A stretch of 58,448 bases of DNA, from NCBI GenBank assembly GCA_001898385.1, contig MKTT01000036.1, positions 1 through 58,448 on the forward strand, given 5' to 3'. A program made the position numbers and the translations under genes. Of this stretch, positions 1-9,764 are shown in pieces (position 1 is the first letter of the stretch; each line of letters opens with the position of its first letter). Origin of the DNA: Planctomycetales bacterium 71-10. Lineage in GTDB: Bacteria > Planctomycetota > Planctomycetia > Isosphaerales > Isosphaeraceae. The notes under the pieces were generated by a model. The model searched no databases and was not told the origin of the DNA. It was given only the letters and a program-made list of their open reading frames with translations.

Positions 1-90
1 TGGTACTGGAGCGTGCTCTCGGCCATCGGCTCGCCGTCGTCGCTGTGGTACTGGAGCGTGCTCTCGGCCATCGGCTCGCCGTCGTCGCTG
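1..90. repeat. 45-bp exact tandem duplication inside a coding region
   Basis: Bases 1-45 are repeated without change at 46-90. The unit length is a multiple of three, so it adds 15 residues in frame to the Uma2 N-terminus on the minus strand. Sequence after 90 is different. Further copies beyond the left edge cannot be excluded. Confidence 0.95.
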
Positions 91-167
91 GGGAACTCCG
101 GCTCGTAGGGGTCGACGAAGACCGAGTCGCCCGTCGAGGGTCCGGGTCCGGGCTGGGCGGTGCTCAT
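1..167 (-). CDS. Uma2-family protein, N-terminal fragment (cut by window edge)
   Basis: The minus-strand reading frame starts at ATG 167 and stays open to the window edge. It begins MSTAQPGPGPSTGDS, continues with an acidic DPYEPEFP segment, and then reads SDDGEPMAESTLQYH, followed by the same 15 residues again. The DDGEPM(S/A)..T(I/L)Q(F/Y) motif is also found at the N-terminus of the complete Uma2 gene at 50555, which supports the family call. Uma2 (DUF820) proteins have a PD-(D/E)XK nuclease-like fold and no settled function. The 15-residue repeat is an exact 45-bp tandem duplication (1-45 and 46-90). The catalytic domain lies outside the window, so the assignment rests on the N-terminal motif only. 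Confidence 0.6.
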   Translation of the reverse strand, partial: MSTAQPGPGPSTGDSVFVDPYEPEFPSDDGEPMAESTLQYHSDDGEPMAESTLQY

Positions 168-347
168 GGCGAGGGCTCCCGCGCTTCGCGTTGGTCACAG
201 GCGTTCAGTCCATGTCTACCACGAACCGCGCCGCCCCGCCAGCCGAAGCCGGAGCCGTGCCGCGGGTTGGCACCTTGCTCGGGCCTCCGCGCGGGCTTAC
301 GATGCGGTCCGGACCGTCGCCCCACCTCCCCGCGAAGGACCCCGCCC

Positions 348-1589
348 GTGCGTCCCGCCATCCTCGCCGCCCTCGTGTGCTGCCTGGCCGGGTCGACCCG
401 CGCCGAGGGGCCCGTCGACGCCTCCACGATCCGCAGCAAGCTGTTCTGCGGGTATCAGGCGTGGTTCCGCTGCCCCGGCGACCCCGACGGCGGCGGCTGG
501 ATCCACTGGAGCCGACGCGGCGACCGGATCGACCCGTCGACCCTCACGTTCGAGATGTGGCCCGACGTCTCCGACCTGGACGCCGACGAGACCTACCCCG
601 CGCCCGGGTTCACGCACCCCGACGGCCGCCCGGCGCGGCTGTTCAGTTCGGCGAACCCGAAGACGGTGCGGCGGCATTTCGAGTGGATGCGGGACTACGG
701 GATCGACGGGGCGTTCCTCCAACACTTCCTCGTCGACCTCCCCGGCGGGCCGGGCACCCACCTGGCGGAGTCGCGACGCCGCGTGATGGACCACGTCGCC
801 GAGGCCGCCGCCGCGACCGGCCGCGCCTGGGCGATCTCCTTCGACGTCGCCGGCATGCCCCGCGAGGACATCTACGACGTCCTCACCGCCGAGTGGAAGC
901 GCCTGGTCGACGCCGGAATCCCGGATCGTCCCGGCTACCTCCACGAAGGGGGCCGGCCCGTCGTGCAGGTCTGGGGCTTCTTCCGCGGCGACTCCAACAA
1001 CCGCATGACGCCCGAACTGGCCAACCGCATCATCGACTTCTTCCACGCCGACGGCCCCACCCGCGCGTACCTCGCCGGGGGCGGCGACTGGAACTGGCGG
1101 AAGGGCCCGGAGGACTGGCGGGCGTTCGTCCTCCGGTTCGACGCCTACTCGCCGTGGAACGTGGGCAACTACGCGAAGGACGCCGACGGGACCGCCCGCG
1201 CCTCCACCGGATGGTGGGAGGCCGATAAGGCCGAGTGCGAGGCCCGAGGCGTCTTCTGGTTCCCGGTCGTCTACCCGGGCTTCGGCTGGGACAACCTCAT
1301 GCGCAAGCCCGCCGGGGCCACCACCATCCCGCGCCGCAGCGGCGAGTTCTTCTGGGAGCAGTTCCGCCGGCTGGCCGACGTGAAGGCGTCGAGCGCCTAC
1401 GTCGCGATGTTCGACGAGGTCGACGAGGGGACCGCCATCTTCAAGGTCTCCAACGCGCCGCCGACCTCCGGCCGCTTCCTGACCTACGAGGGCCTGCCGC
1501 CCGACTGGTACCTGCGCCTGGCCGGCGAGGGCGCCCGCGTGATCCGCGGCGAGCGCCCGGCCTCGGAATCCCTCCCCATCCGGCCCTGA
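348..1589 (+). CDS. Secreted glycoside hydrolase, GH71/99-like
   Basis: Predicted 413-residue secreted glycosidase. The frame is open from further upstream, but GTG 348 is chosen because it starts a clear signal peptide (VRPAILAALVCCLAGSTRAE). The mature start has the IRSKLFCGYQAWF motif seen in bacterial GH71/99-like (xylosidase/arabinosidase-type) proteins. The C-terminal part has AMFDEVDEGTAIFK, another hallmark that carries acidic residues expected at the end of a TIM-barrel strand. The likely role is periplasmic or extracellular cleavage of a plant or microbial polysaccharide; the substrate cannot be read from the sequence. It lies 28 bp before a second glycosidase on the same strand, so the two are probably co-transcribed. 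Confidence 0.8.
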   Translation: MRPAILAALVCCLAGSTRAEGPVDASTIRSKLFCGYQAWFRCPGDPDGGGWIHWSRRGDRIDPSTLTFEMWPDVSDLDADETYPAPGFTHPDGRPARLFSSANPKTVRRHFEWMRDYGIDGAFLQHFLVDLPGGPGTHLAESRRRVMDHVAEAAAATGRAWAISFDVAGMPREDIYDVLTAEWKRLVDAGIPDRPGYLHEGGRPVVQVWGFFRGDSNNRMTPELANRIIDFFHADGPTRAYLAGGGDWNWRKGPEDWRAFVLRFDAYSPWNVGNYAKDADGTARASTGWWEADKAECEARGVFWFPVVYPGFGWDNLMRKPAGATTIPRRSGEFFWEQFRRLADVKASSAYVAMFDEVDEGTAIFKVSNAPPTSGRFLTYEGLPPDWYLRLAGEGARVIRGERPASESLPIRP

Positions 1590-1617
1590 GGCCGGTTCCC
1601 GCCCACGGTACGACCCC

Positions 1618-3999
1618 ATGAACACCCTGCTGATGATGTCGGCCGCCCTCCTCGCCTTCCCGGCGGACGCGCCGCTGACGCCCGTCTCGGCCCGGACCTT
1701 CCACGTCGCCCCCGACCGGTCGGCGGCGCTCGAATGGCGGCGCGAAGGGACGGCCGCGAGCCCGCTCGACTACGTCGTCCGGGGCTATCGCGGCGAGGAG
1801 GAGGCGAAGGGGAAGGCTGAGGCCCGCGGAGGCGTCGTCCGGGTCGAGCGCGCGTTCCCGCAGGGCTATCACGAGGTCGAGTTCCCCGCGACCGCCCAGC
1901 GGTTCGGCGTGATCTCGCTGCCGAAGGTCGAGGGCCGGCCCGACCCGTTCTTCGCCATGGACGCGGCGATGTCGTGGCTGGTGGGCGACGACGCGACCCG
2001 GGACGAGTTGATCGCCTTCGCCCGGTCGACCGGCCTGGCCATGATCCGCGAGCGCGTCACCTGGGGCGCGATCCAGCCCGCCGCCGACCGCTGGGACTGG
2101 GAAGCCGGGCGGCGGTTCGAGAAACTCCGACAGTCGTACAGGAAGGCCGGCATCCCCGTCCTGGAGATGGGGCACGACGCCCCCGCCTGGGCCGGCCTCG
2201 TCGCCAAGTACCCCCGCGACCTCGTCGCCACGGCCGACGCCTGGCGCGCCGTCTCGCGGCGATGGTCCGCGACGTGGGGCGGCGTCGAGCTGTGGAACGA
2301 GCCCGAGATCAGCTTCGGCGGCGACATGCCCGGCGACCAGTACTCCGCCTACGGCAAGGCCGTCGCCTACGGCCTGCGGAGGGCGTCGACCCGCGCCCCG
2401 GTCGTCGGCGGCGTGATGGCCCACTTCGAGCCCTCGTTCCTCGCCGCCTGCGCGGGGAGCGGCCTGCTGGATCGCGTCGACGCGTTCAGCTTCCACGACT
2501 ACGGCCCGGCCCTGGCGTTCGAGGACGTCAACGCCCGGTTCCGCGAATGGCTGCGGGACTCGGGCCGGGGGGACATGCCCCTCTGGGTCACGGAATGCGG
2601 CTGGCCCTGGAAGAAGGGCCCCGAGCGGCCCCCCGTCGACCAGGACCTCGCCAGCGCGGCGCAGGTCGTGATGAAGGCCGTCGAGTCGCGCGCGTGCGGC
2701 GTCGAGCGCCACTTCGCGTTCGTCTACCCGTACTACGAGGAGAACGCCAACAATTTCAGCATGATGGACGGCCGCGCCACGCCGCTGCGGGGCATGGCCG
2801 CCTACGGCCAGGCGATCCGCGCGCTCAAGGGCCTCCGATACCTGGGCGACCTGAAGCACGACGACGCCCGCGTCGCCCGCGCCCGCGTCTTCGGCGACGG
2901 CGCGAGGGCCGTCGCGGTCGTCTACTCGACGGCCTCCGACGACGACCTGAGGCGGCCGATCGACCTGGGCGTCGCCCCGCGCCGGGTGGAGGCGGCCGAC
3001 GGTCGCGCCGTGACGACCCGCGACGGCCGCTTCCCCCTCGTCGACGGCCTCGCCTACGCCTGGTTCGACCGCGCGGCGATCGCCCGGAAGCTCGACGCGA
3101 AGACGCGTGCCATGGGATTGAACCCCGGCCGCGACGTCCCGAAGGCTAACACCTCGCCGATCGTCCTCCGTTATCGCTTCGACCCCGCCGTCGCGGCCCA
3201 CGGGCCGACCGGCTATCGGCTCAAGGCGGGCGCGACGTCGCTGCCGGCCGTCGTCGATGTCGTCAACCTGGGCGACTCGGCCGAGGCCCTCGACGTGTCC
3301 CTCGCGGTCGACCCCGGCGCGCGGCCCGATCCGGCGTCGCGCCGCATCGAGGTCGGGCCGCGATCGGTCGCCGAGGCGTCCTGGACGGTCGACCTGTCGG
3401 GCTCGTTCGCCGGATTCGCCCCGGCCCGGCTCCGCGTCGAGGCCCGCGGTCCCGGGGGCGTGCGCGACCGGCTGGCGTTCGCGATCCTCGGCGAGCCCAC
3501 TCTCGAACAAGCCCTGGCGTCGCTCCCGCGCCGGGAGCGGCTGCCGATCGAGGACCGGGCCCGCTGGGCCGACAACATCGGGCCCGGGGGGACGATGACG
3601 ATGGAGGCCGGGCCGGCCGGGTGGAAGCTCGACGTGAAGCACGCCCCGGGGACCGATCGCTGGGCCTACCCCTACTTCCGCCTCCCGGACCCGGTGGACC
3701 TCTCGGAGGCTCGGGGGCTGATCCTCCGCGCCCGATGCAAGGCGTCGGCGGACGTGCGGGTCTTCCTGTGGGAGGGGGATTCGGGCGTCGGCTACATCAA
3801 CGTGCCGAGCCTGATCCCGGCCGACGGCGAATGGCACGTCGCGAGGGTCGACTTCGACGACCTGGCCGCCAGCGGGGCCAACGCGGCCGACCCGAACGGG
3901 AAGCTCGATCGCAAGGACGTGCGCCGGATCGGCCTCGGCCTGAACAGCCGGGAGGAGGCGAACACGCTGGAAGTGAGCGACCTCTTCGTCGCGTGGTGA
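1618..3999 (+). CDS. Secreted GH39/GH5-like glycosidase with C-terminal jelly-roll region
   Basis: 793 residues beginning with a short hydrophobic leader (MNTLLMMSAALLAFPADA). A TIM-barrel glycosidase region spans roughly residues 100-400. ELWNEPE near residue 225 provides the probable acid/base Glu, and WVTECGWPW near residue 325 the probable nucleophile Glu, the clan-A arrangement of GH39/GH5-type enzymes. The middle part (about 500-620) looks like beta-sandwich linker domains. The last 150 residues (WAYPYFRLPDPVDLSEARGL onwards) resemble a carbohydrate-binding jelly roll. It follows the GH71/99-like gene by 28 bp and ends 6 bp from the convergent receiver gene. The exact family and substrate are uncertain. 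Confidence 0.75.
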   Translation: MNTLLMMSAALLAFPADAPLTPVSARTFHVAPDRSAALEWRREGTAASPLDYVVRGYRGEEEAKGKAEARGGVVRVERAFPQGYHEVEFPATAQRFGVISLPKVEGRPDPFFAMDAAMSWLVGDDATRDELIAFARSTGLAMIRERVTWGAIQPAADRWDWEAGRRFEKLRQSYRKAGIPVLEMGHDAPAWAGLVAKYPRDLVATADAWRAVSRRWSATWGGVELWNEPEISFGGDMPGDQYSAYGKAVAYGLRRASTRAPVVGGVMAHFEPSFLAACAGSGLLDRVDAFSFHDYGPALAFEDVNARFREWLRDSGRGDMPLWVTECGWPWKKGPERPPVDQDLASAAQVVMKAVESRACGVERHFAFVYPYYEENANNFSMMDGRATPLRGMAAYGQAIRALKGLRYLGDLKHDDARVARARVFGDGARAVAVVYSTASDDDLRRPIDLGVAPRRVEAADGRAVTTRDGRFPLVDGLAYAWFDRAAIARKLDAKTRAMGLNPGRDVPKANTSPIVLRYRFDPAVAAHGPTGYRLKAGATSLPAVVDVVNLGDSAEALDVSLAVDPGARPDPASRRIEVGPRSVAEASWTVDLSGSFAGFAPARLRVEARGPGGVRDRLAFAILGEPTLEQALASLPRRERLPIEDRARWADNIGPGGTMTMEAGPAGWKLDVKHAPGTDRWAYPYFRLPDPVDLSEARGLILRARCKASADVRVFLWEGDSGVGYINVPSLIPADGEWHVARVDFDDLAASGANAADPNGKLDRKDVRRIGLGLNSREEANTLEVSDLFVAW

Positions 4000-4005
4000 C
4001 GCCGG

Positions 4006-4398
4006 TCAGCGCGGGCAGGGCGGGGCGACCTGCATCCGGGAGAGGAGCGCGACCAACGCCTCGTTCACGACCGGCTTCACCAGATGGACGTCGAACCCGA
4101 CGTCGTCCCAGTCGGCGTCGGGAGCGTAGCCCGAGACGGCGATGAGCGAGGCCCGGTCGAGGCCGTCCCGGCGCAGGCCGACGGCCACCGCGTGGCCGTC
4201 GATGTCCGGGAGCGAGAGGTCCAGCAGCACCACGTCCGGGTCGTACCCCTTGGCGGCCTGGAGAGCCGACCTCCCGTCGTAGGCCACCGCCACGTCGAAG
4301 CCGTGCATCCTCAGGAGCATGGCCGTCGTGTCGGCGGTGTCGCGGTTGTCCTCCACGATCAGCACGCGCGAGACGCCGGTGGGTGCTAGACTGTCCAT
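4006..4398 (-). CDS. Single-domain response regulator (CheY-like receiver)
   Basis: 130 residues, almost entirely one receiver domain. RVLIVEDNRDTAD carries the acidic pocket, DVVLLDLSLPDIDG contains the phospho-accepting Asp, and HLVKPV the conserved Lys. There is no output domain, so it probably acts by protein-protein contact as a phosphorelay intermediate. The start at 4398 (MDSLAPTG) is preferred over upstream codons because GGAGG lies about 7 nt before it. No histidine kinase is adjacent. The nearest is the hybrid kinase at 13918, whose own receiver domain is similar in style, but no link can be shown. Confidence 0.85.
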   Translation of the reverse strand: MDSLAPTGVSRVLIVEDNRDTADTTAMLLRMHGFDVAVAYDGRSALQAAKGYDPDVVLLDLSLPDIDGHAVAVGLRRDGLDRASLIAVSGYAPDADWDDVGFDVHLVKPVVNEALVALLSRMQVAPPCPR

Positions 4399-4832
4399 GG
4401 GCGTGCCTCCAGCCGACTTCGGGAGGAATGGTGGCGATACACCGCCGCGAGAGCAGGATGCAAATCCAGGGCCGCGGCCTCGACGCGCCTCGTTGCGCTT
4501 TTGCCACCGAAGGGACGCCATCGCGAACGGCCGACTCGCCGAGCATGATCGCGCCGTCTCGACCCGACCCCGGCCGGTCGGATCCGGCCGACGCTTCCCC
4601 GAATTTCGACGACCTCGTCAGGTGACATCGGACGAGGTAATCTTAACCCTCTCATCGATCCTTGGGAACCGCGAGGTTCGGCGAATCTTCACGAAAGCAT
4701 GCGTGGGCGACCGAAACCCGGGGAATGCCGACTTCGGACGCCCGAACATCCTTGGGAGCCGACGGGCGAGGTGCGGACATGAGGCCCCATCTCCCAACGG
4801 CGACACACTTGAATTCCTAGGAGACCCAGGTC
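4399..4832. other. Intergenic region, divergent promoters expected
   Basis: This 434-bp gap separates the divergent receiver gene and small membrane protein gene and must hold both promoters. I see no convincing ORF, RNA gene or riboswitch. There are moderately AT-rich patches near 4630-4650 but no clear -35/-10 pair. Confidence 0.5.
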
Positions 4833-5087
4833 ATGAAGCCCAGGTTCATCGAGGTGAAGGGGGGCGAGAAGCGCGTGCTCTGGGGGCGCTTCATCCTGTT
4901 CGCGACGATCACGATCGCCCTGGGCGTCGCGATCGGCGAATTGATCGCCTATCTGGCGATGCACCGGTTGGGCACGGCGGCCCCGTTCGCCGGCGGCGTT
5001 CTGGGCCTGATCCTGGTCGTCCGCAAACTGATCGAGGTTCTGGCCTATCAGCCGACCGAGGGGGACGAGAAGATCCTCGTGCCGTGA
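4833..5087 (+). CDS. Small two-helix membrane protein, unknown function
   Basis: 84 residues with a short basic cytosolic start (MKPRFIEVKGGEKRVLWG). Two hydrophobic segments follow, about residues 19-45 and 50-68, with a charged tail ending EGDEKILVP. AGGAG upstream of the ATG supports the start. No catalytic motif is visible. It stands alone between a divergent receiver gene and the convergent clpX, with a strong hairpin just after the stop. I do not recognise the family. Confidence 0.7.
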   Translation: MKPRFIEVKGGEKRVLWGRFILFATITIALGVAIGELIAYLAMHRLGTAAPFAGGVLGLILVVRKLIEVLAYQPTEGDEKILVP

Positions 5088-5093
5088 GTCAGC

Positions 5094-5132
5094 GATGAGC
5101 CGGCGCGGGCCGAATCGGCCCGCGGGTTCATC
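5094..5132 (+). terminator. Strong hairpin after small membrane protein gene
   Basis: A 9-bp perfect GC stem (5104-5112 with 5116-5124, loop AAT) is extended by a further 8 bp across a 2-nt bulge (GATGAGCC pairing with GGTTCATC). It lies 7 bp after the stop codon. No clear T-run follows, so it may stop transcription or protect the 3' end. Confidence 0.5.
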
Positions 5133-5215
5133 CCGACCGTTCCCGCATCCGAAAGGGCCCGGGACGACGGCCCCGTCGGAAGCGGGAGGCGGGCGTGGGC
5201 CGCCGAGGGCTCGCC

Positions 5216-6574
<1,359 letters not shown>

Positions 6575-6965
6575 ACCAAGCCCTTTCGTCCCTTGAGAAG
6601 GGATCCCGCCGCAGCCGCCGCGAGGGCGGCGTCAGGACGACGCGAGAGGCCGGGCGTGCCCGCCGGCCTCGCAACCCGCGTCGCCCGCAGGTCTTGATCA
6701 TGGAATACGAGAGCGTCCCGATTCTGACGGGTGCCGACCGAGCCCAGCGCCGGCCCGGCGAGGTGCAGGTCGCAACTCGCGATGCGAAACGAAGCCCGAC
6801 ATCCGCCCGATCCCTCCGGCGGACCTTCTGCTCGGCCGACGTCATTCTAGATCACCCCCCCGATCCAAGCAAGTCCGGACGACGAACCGGGCACCGTCGC
6901 ACGCCCGCCTCGGCAGGTCCGCCGGGCCGGGGGGGTTGCACCGATCCGATCGGCGGGGGCCGTCG
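6575..6965. other. Intergenic region upstream of clpX
   Basis: 391 bp between the end of mutY and the start of clpX, both on the minus strand. It should hold the clpX promoter. No ORF with plausible composition and no structured RNA was recognised. Confidence 0.5.
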
Positions 6966-8138
6966 TCACGGGCGGGCGATCCCCCAAGCAGATGGCTCCG
7001 CCCGGATCGCCGCGACGATCCGACGCCCGGCCGCGCTCAGCGTCAGTTCGCCCAACCGATCCCACGGCACCCACGCCGCCGCCGACATCCCCGGGCCCGG
7101 CACGGGCTCCGCCGACGCGCCTCGCCGCGGCCCGGCCGCGGCGGCGAAGGCGTCGAGCCTCACGCGATAGCGGGTCACGCCGTAAGTCAGCGACTGGACC
7201 ATCTTCCCGGACGAGATCGGGACGCCCGTCAAACGCTCAACCCCCTCCTCCAGCCCGACCGGCGGGTCGACCGCGCGGCCCGCCGGGTCGGGACCTTCCC
7301 GGTGGATCGTGGGGAACTCCCAGAACCCCGCCCAGAGCCCCGGCCCCGCCCGACGCACCATCAGGATCCGCCCGCCGTCGACCGCCACGGCGCACGCCTC
7401 GACCACCGCCCGGGGGGCGGCCCTGGCCGCGGCCCGCGGGATCTCCCCCTCTATCCCCAATCTCCGCGCCTCGCAGAGCGACGCGACAGGACAAATTAAG
7501 CATTTAGGACTGCGCGGGGTGCAGACCAGAGCGCCTAATTCCATCAGGGATTGATTGAAATCGCCCGCATCCCGGGGCGGCACGAGGCGCGCGGCGACGT
7601 CCCACAGCCGCGCCTGGGCCTTCGCGGTCGCGAGATCGCCGGCCTCCGCCACGAGCCGGGCCAGGACGCGGCGGGAATTGGCCTCCACGATAGGCTCCGG
7701 GAGGTCGAACGCCTGGGAGAGGATCGCACCCGCCATGTAGCGACCGACCCCCGGCAGGGCCCGGACGGCGGCGGGGTCGCGGGGCATCCGGCCGCCGTGC
7801 TCGGACACGATTGCGCGGGCCGCCGCGTGGAGTTGGCGGGCCCGACGATAGTAGCCGAGACCTTCCCACGCCTTCAGGACCCGTTCCTCGTCGGCCGCCG
7901 CCAGGGTTGCGAAATCGGGAAATTCCCGGACGAAGCGGTCAAAGTAAGAAATCACGGCCGCGACCGTAGTCTGGACGAGCATCACCTCCGAAACCAGGAT
8001 GCGGTAGGGGTCGCGATCCTCCCTCCACGGGAGGGCCCTCTTCTCGGCGGCGAACCAGGCCAGGAGCCGCGCGCGGACCTCTGCCGACCACTCCGGATCC
8101 CCTTCCACGGGCCACCTCCCGGTCTCAACGAGCCTCAA
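6966..8138 (-). CDS. mutY: A/G-specific adenine DNA glycosylase
   Basis: 390 residues. MutY removes adenine mispaired with 8-oxoguanine. The HhH-GPD domain is intact (ALPWRE...SEVMLVQTTV with the catalytic Glu51; LPGVGRYMAGAI hairpin-helix-hairpin). The [4Fe-4S] ligands are Cys206, Cys213, Cys216 and Cys222 (C-X6-C-X2-C-X5-C). A C-terminal NUDIX-like domain for 8-oxoG recognition begins near residue 245. The position that is Asp138 in E. coli MutY (DGNVKRVLAR) is Glu152 here (EANSRRVLAR), and the first Gln of the MLQQT motif is Val. The protein still looks complete and functional in other respects. Confidence 0.9.
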   Translation of the reverse strand: MRLVETGRWPVEGDPEWSAEVRARLLAWFAAEKRALPWREDRDPYRILVSEVMLVQTTVAAVISYFDRFVREFPDFATLAAADEERVLKAWEGLGYYRRARQLHAAARAIVSEHGGRMPRDPAAVRALPGVGRYMAGAILSQAFDLPEPIVEANSRRVLARLVAEAGDLATAKAQARLWDVAARLVPPRDAGDFNQSLMELGALVCTPRSPKCLICPVASLCEARRLGIEGEIPRAAARAAPRAVVEACAVAVDGGRILMVRRAGPGLWAGFWEFPTIHREGPDPAGRAVDPPVGLEEGVERLTGVPISSGKMVQSLTYGVTRYRVRLDAFAAAAGPRRGASAEPVPGPGMSAAAWVPWDRLGELTLSAAGRRIVAAIRAEPSAWGIARP

Positions 8139-8450
8139 CTCTCCCGTCGAACTATCGGCCGATGAGGAGCCTCACGCAAGACGAACGGGCTGCATAAGAC
8201 ATCGCGCCTGGGGAAGAGAATCCGTTTCGCGAAATTTTTCCAAACACCTATTGACCCTAATATGGCGAGGCCATAAATTGCATCGACAGGATGAATGCAT
8301 CGAAGCCATCCCTCAAACGCAACATCGACCACTCGTCCCCCCTCGGACCTGGAATCCCCGGTCGGCCCCTTTCCTGCGGCCGGATCGGCCCTGCGTCCGA
8401 GCCTCGCCGCGGTCCCGCGAGCGAGCCCAACCGAACCTCGAAGCGGCAGG
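8139..8450. other. Intergenic region between divergent mutY and 8451 gene
   Basis: 312 bp. It contains an AT-rich stretch at 8225-8280 with a sigma70-like promoter reading rightwards (listed separately). Reading frames here lack good start signals. Nothing else was recognised. Confidence 0.5.
8251..8279 (+). promoter_or_regulatory. Putative sigma70-type promoter
   Basis: TTGACC at 8251-8256 and TAAATT at 8274-8279 with a 17-bp spacer, in the only AT-rich part of the gap. It is placed to drive the 8451 and 8967 genes. This is a motif match only. Confidence 0.45.
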
Positions 8451-8846
8451 ATGAACACCATGACCCCAACGATCCTCCCGGCGCGACGCCCTGCGCCGGA
8501 GCGTTTGGAATCCCATGCCTTCGGCCCGATCGCGACGTCGCCCGGCCGTGGCGGCGCGACTCGGGAGTTGTCGACCTTCGAACTGGCGGACCGGCTGGTG
8601 CAGGCGTGGAGCCGCAACGAGCGACGGCTCGGCGAGCTGGACGGCCTGGACTCGGGCATCGCCGCGGCTCGACGCCGGCTGGCGACGACCGCCGCGGGCC
8701 GCGGCCTCGCCGAGGCCCACCTCGCCCGGCTGCTGTCCCGGCGCGCGGCCTGCGTCGCCGCGGCCCGCGCCGACGCGAGCCTGGCGGAGGAGCTGTCCCG
8801 CGAGTGGGACGCGAGGCACGCCATGCGACGGGCCGTGGGCGGCTGA
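8451..8846 (+). CDS. Hypothetical helical protein next to sigma factor
   Basis: 131 residues starting MNTMTPTILPARRPAP. ATG 8451 is preferred to an upstream in-frame start because it follows a purine-rich GGCAGG, and because the upstream residues look untranslated. From residue 40 on it is alanine/arginine-rich and predicted almost all helical, with ELADRLVQAWSRNERRL and regular Arg/Glu/Leu spacing suggesting a coiled coil. No signal peptide or cysteine-rich motif. It lies 120 bp upstream of a sigma factor on the same strand, so a role in that regulatory unit is possible but unproven. Confidence 0.6.
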   Translation: MNTMTPTILPARRPAPERLESHAFGPIATSPGRGGATRELSTFELADRLVQAWSRNERRLGELDGLDSGIAAARRRLATTAAGRGLAEAHLARLLSRRAACVAAARADASLAEELSREWDARHAMRRAVGG

Positions 8847-8966
8847 CGCAGGGCCGACGAAGCGTTCCATCACCATCCCGAACCTCGGATTGCTCGATCC
8901 ACCCGCCAACGGAGGGCGGGGCAGGCCGACGCCGACCACGAGCCGGATCGAGCGAGGTACTCCACG

Positions 8967-9674
8967 ATGAGCATGATCTCCGCACGATCGACCGCGACCC
9001 CCGAACGCCGCCGTTCGGCCCCCGAATTCCCCGCCCGCTGCAACCCGGCGCGGCCGACGCCCGAGCCGGAAGCCCGGGCGGACTTCCCTGCCAAGTGCAA
9101 CCCATGCCCGCGGCCCCCGCTGACGGAGCCGCAGCGCGAGCTGGCGACCCGGTACATCCCCCTGGCCGCGGCCATGGCCCGACGCCTGGCGGCGAGCCTG
9201 CCTTCCGGCGCCGACGACTTCCGCGCCGCCGCGAGCCTCGCGCTGGTCGAGGCGGCTCAGGCCTTCGACGAGTCGCGAGGGGTGGACTTCGCGACCTTCG
9301 CCCGGCACCGAATCCGGGGCGCCCTGATCGACGCCCGGCGGAACCTCCTGTGCGACGGCTGGCGCGGCGACCTCGCCCTGGCACCCCATTTCGAGTCGCT
9401 CGGGCCGGGCTCGGAGTCCCGGGGCCGGGTGTTCGGCACGACCGTCGACGATCCCGTCGGCTCGGAGATGGAGGTGGAGGAGGACGTCGCCTACTGCCTC
9501 AGCCGGCTCTCGCCCCGGCAGGCCGCCGCGTTCCGCCGCATCTACCTGGACGGCAAGACCCAGGAGGAGGCCGCGGCCCTCGACGGCTGCTCCAAGGCTT
9601 CGATGTGTCGGATGCACCGCGACGCCCTCGAACGCCTCGCCGGGATGCGCGGGCGGCTCCTCGCCGCCGGCTGA
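8967..9674 (+). CDS. Sigma-70-family RNA polymerase sigma factor (SigB/FliA-like)
   Basis: 235 residues. Region 2 runs from about residue 50 (LTEPQRELATRYIPLAAAMA) through DFATFARHRIRGALIDARR, the pattern of alternative sigma factors of the SigB/FliA type. Region 4 near residues 175-230 (LSPRQAAAFRRIYLDGKTQE) is a helix-turn-helix for -35 recognition. Region 3 is short. The N-terminal extension of about 50 residues is disordered and holds two similar Cys segments (FPARCNPARP and FPAKCNPCPRP), which is unusual and might sense redox state or metal. A strong bidirectional hairpin follows the stop. Confidence 0.85.
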   Translation: MSMISARSTATPERRRSAPEFPARCNPARPTPEPEARADFPAKCNPCPRPPLTEPQRELATRYIPLAAAMARRLAASLPSGADDFRAAASLALVEAAQAFDESRGVDFATFARHRIRGALIDARRNLLCDGWRGDLALAPHFESLGPGSESRGRVFGTTVDDPVGSEMEVEEDVAYCLSRLSPRQAAAFRRIYLDGKTQEEAAALDGCSKASMCRMHRDALERLAGMRGRLLAAG

Positions 9675-9699
9675 TCGGTGCCCGCGCCCTGGATGCGAA

Positions 9700-9739
9700 G
9701 GGGCCCGGCGGGGGGCGATGAAGCCGCCCGCCGGGCCCC
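9700..9739. terminator. Bidirectional terminator-like hairpin
   Basis: A perfect 13-bp stem (9700-9712 with 9727-9739, GGGGCCCGGCGGG arm) with a 14-nt loop lies between the convergent sigma-factor and aminotransferase genes. It can serve both strands. T-runs are weak. Confidence 0.6.
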
Positions 9740-9764
9740 GGGTCGTTCCGGGCCGCCGCGGCCG

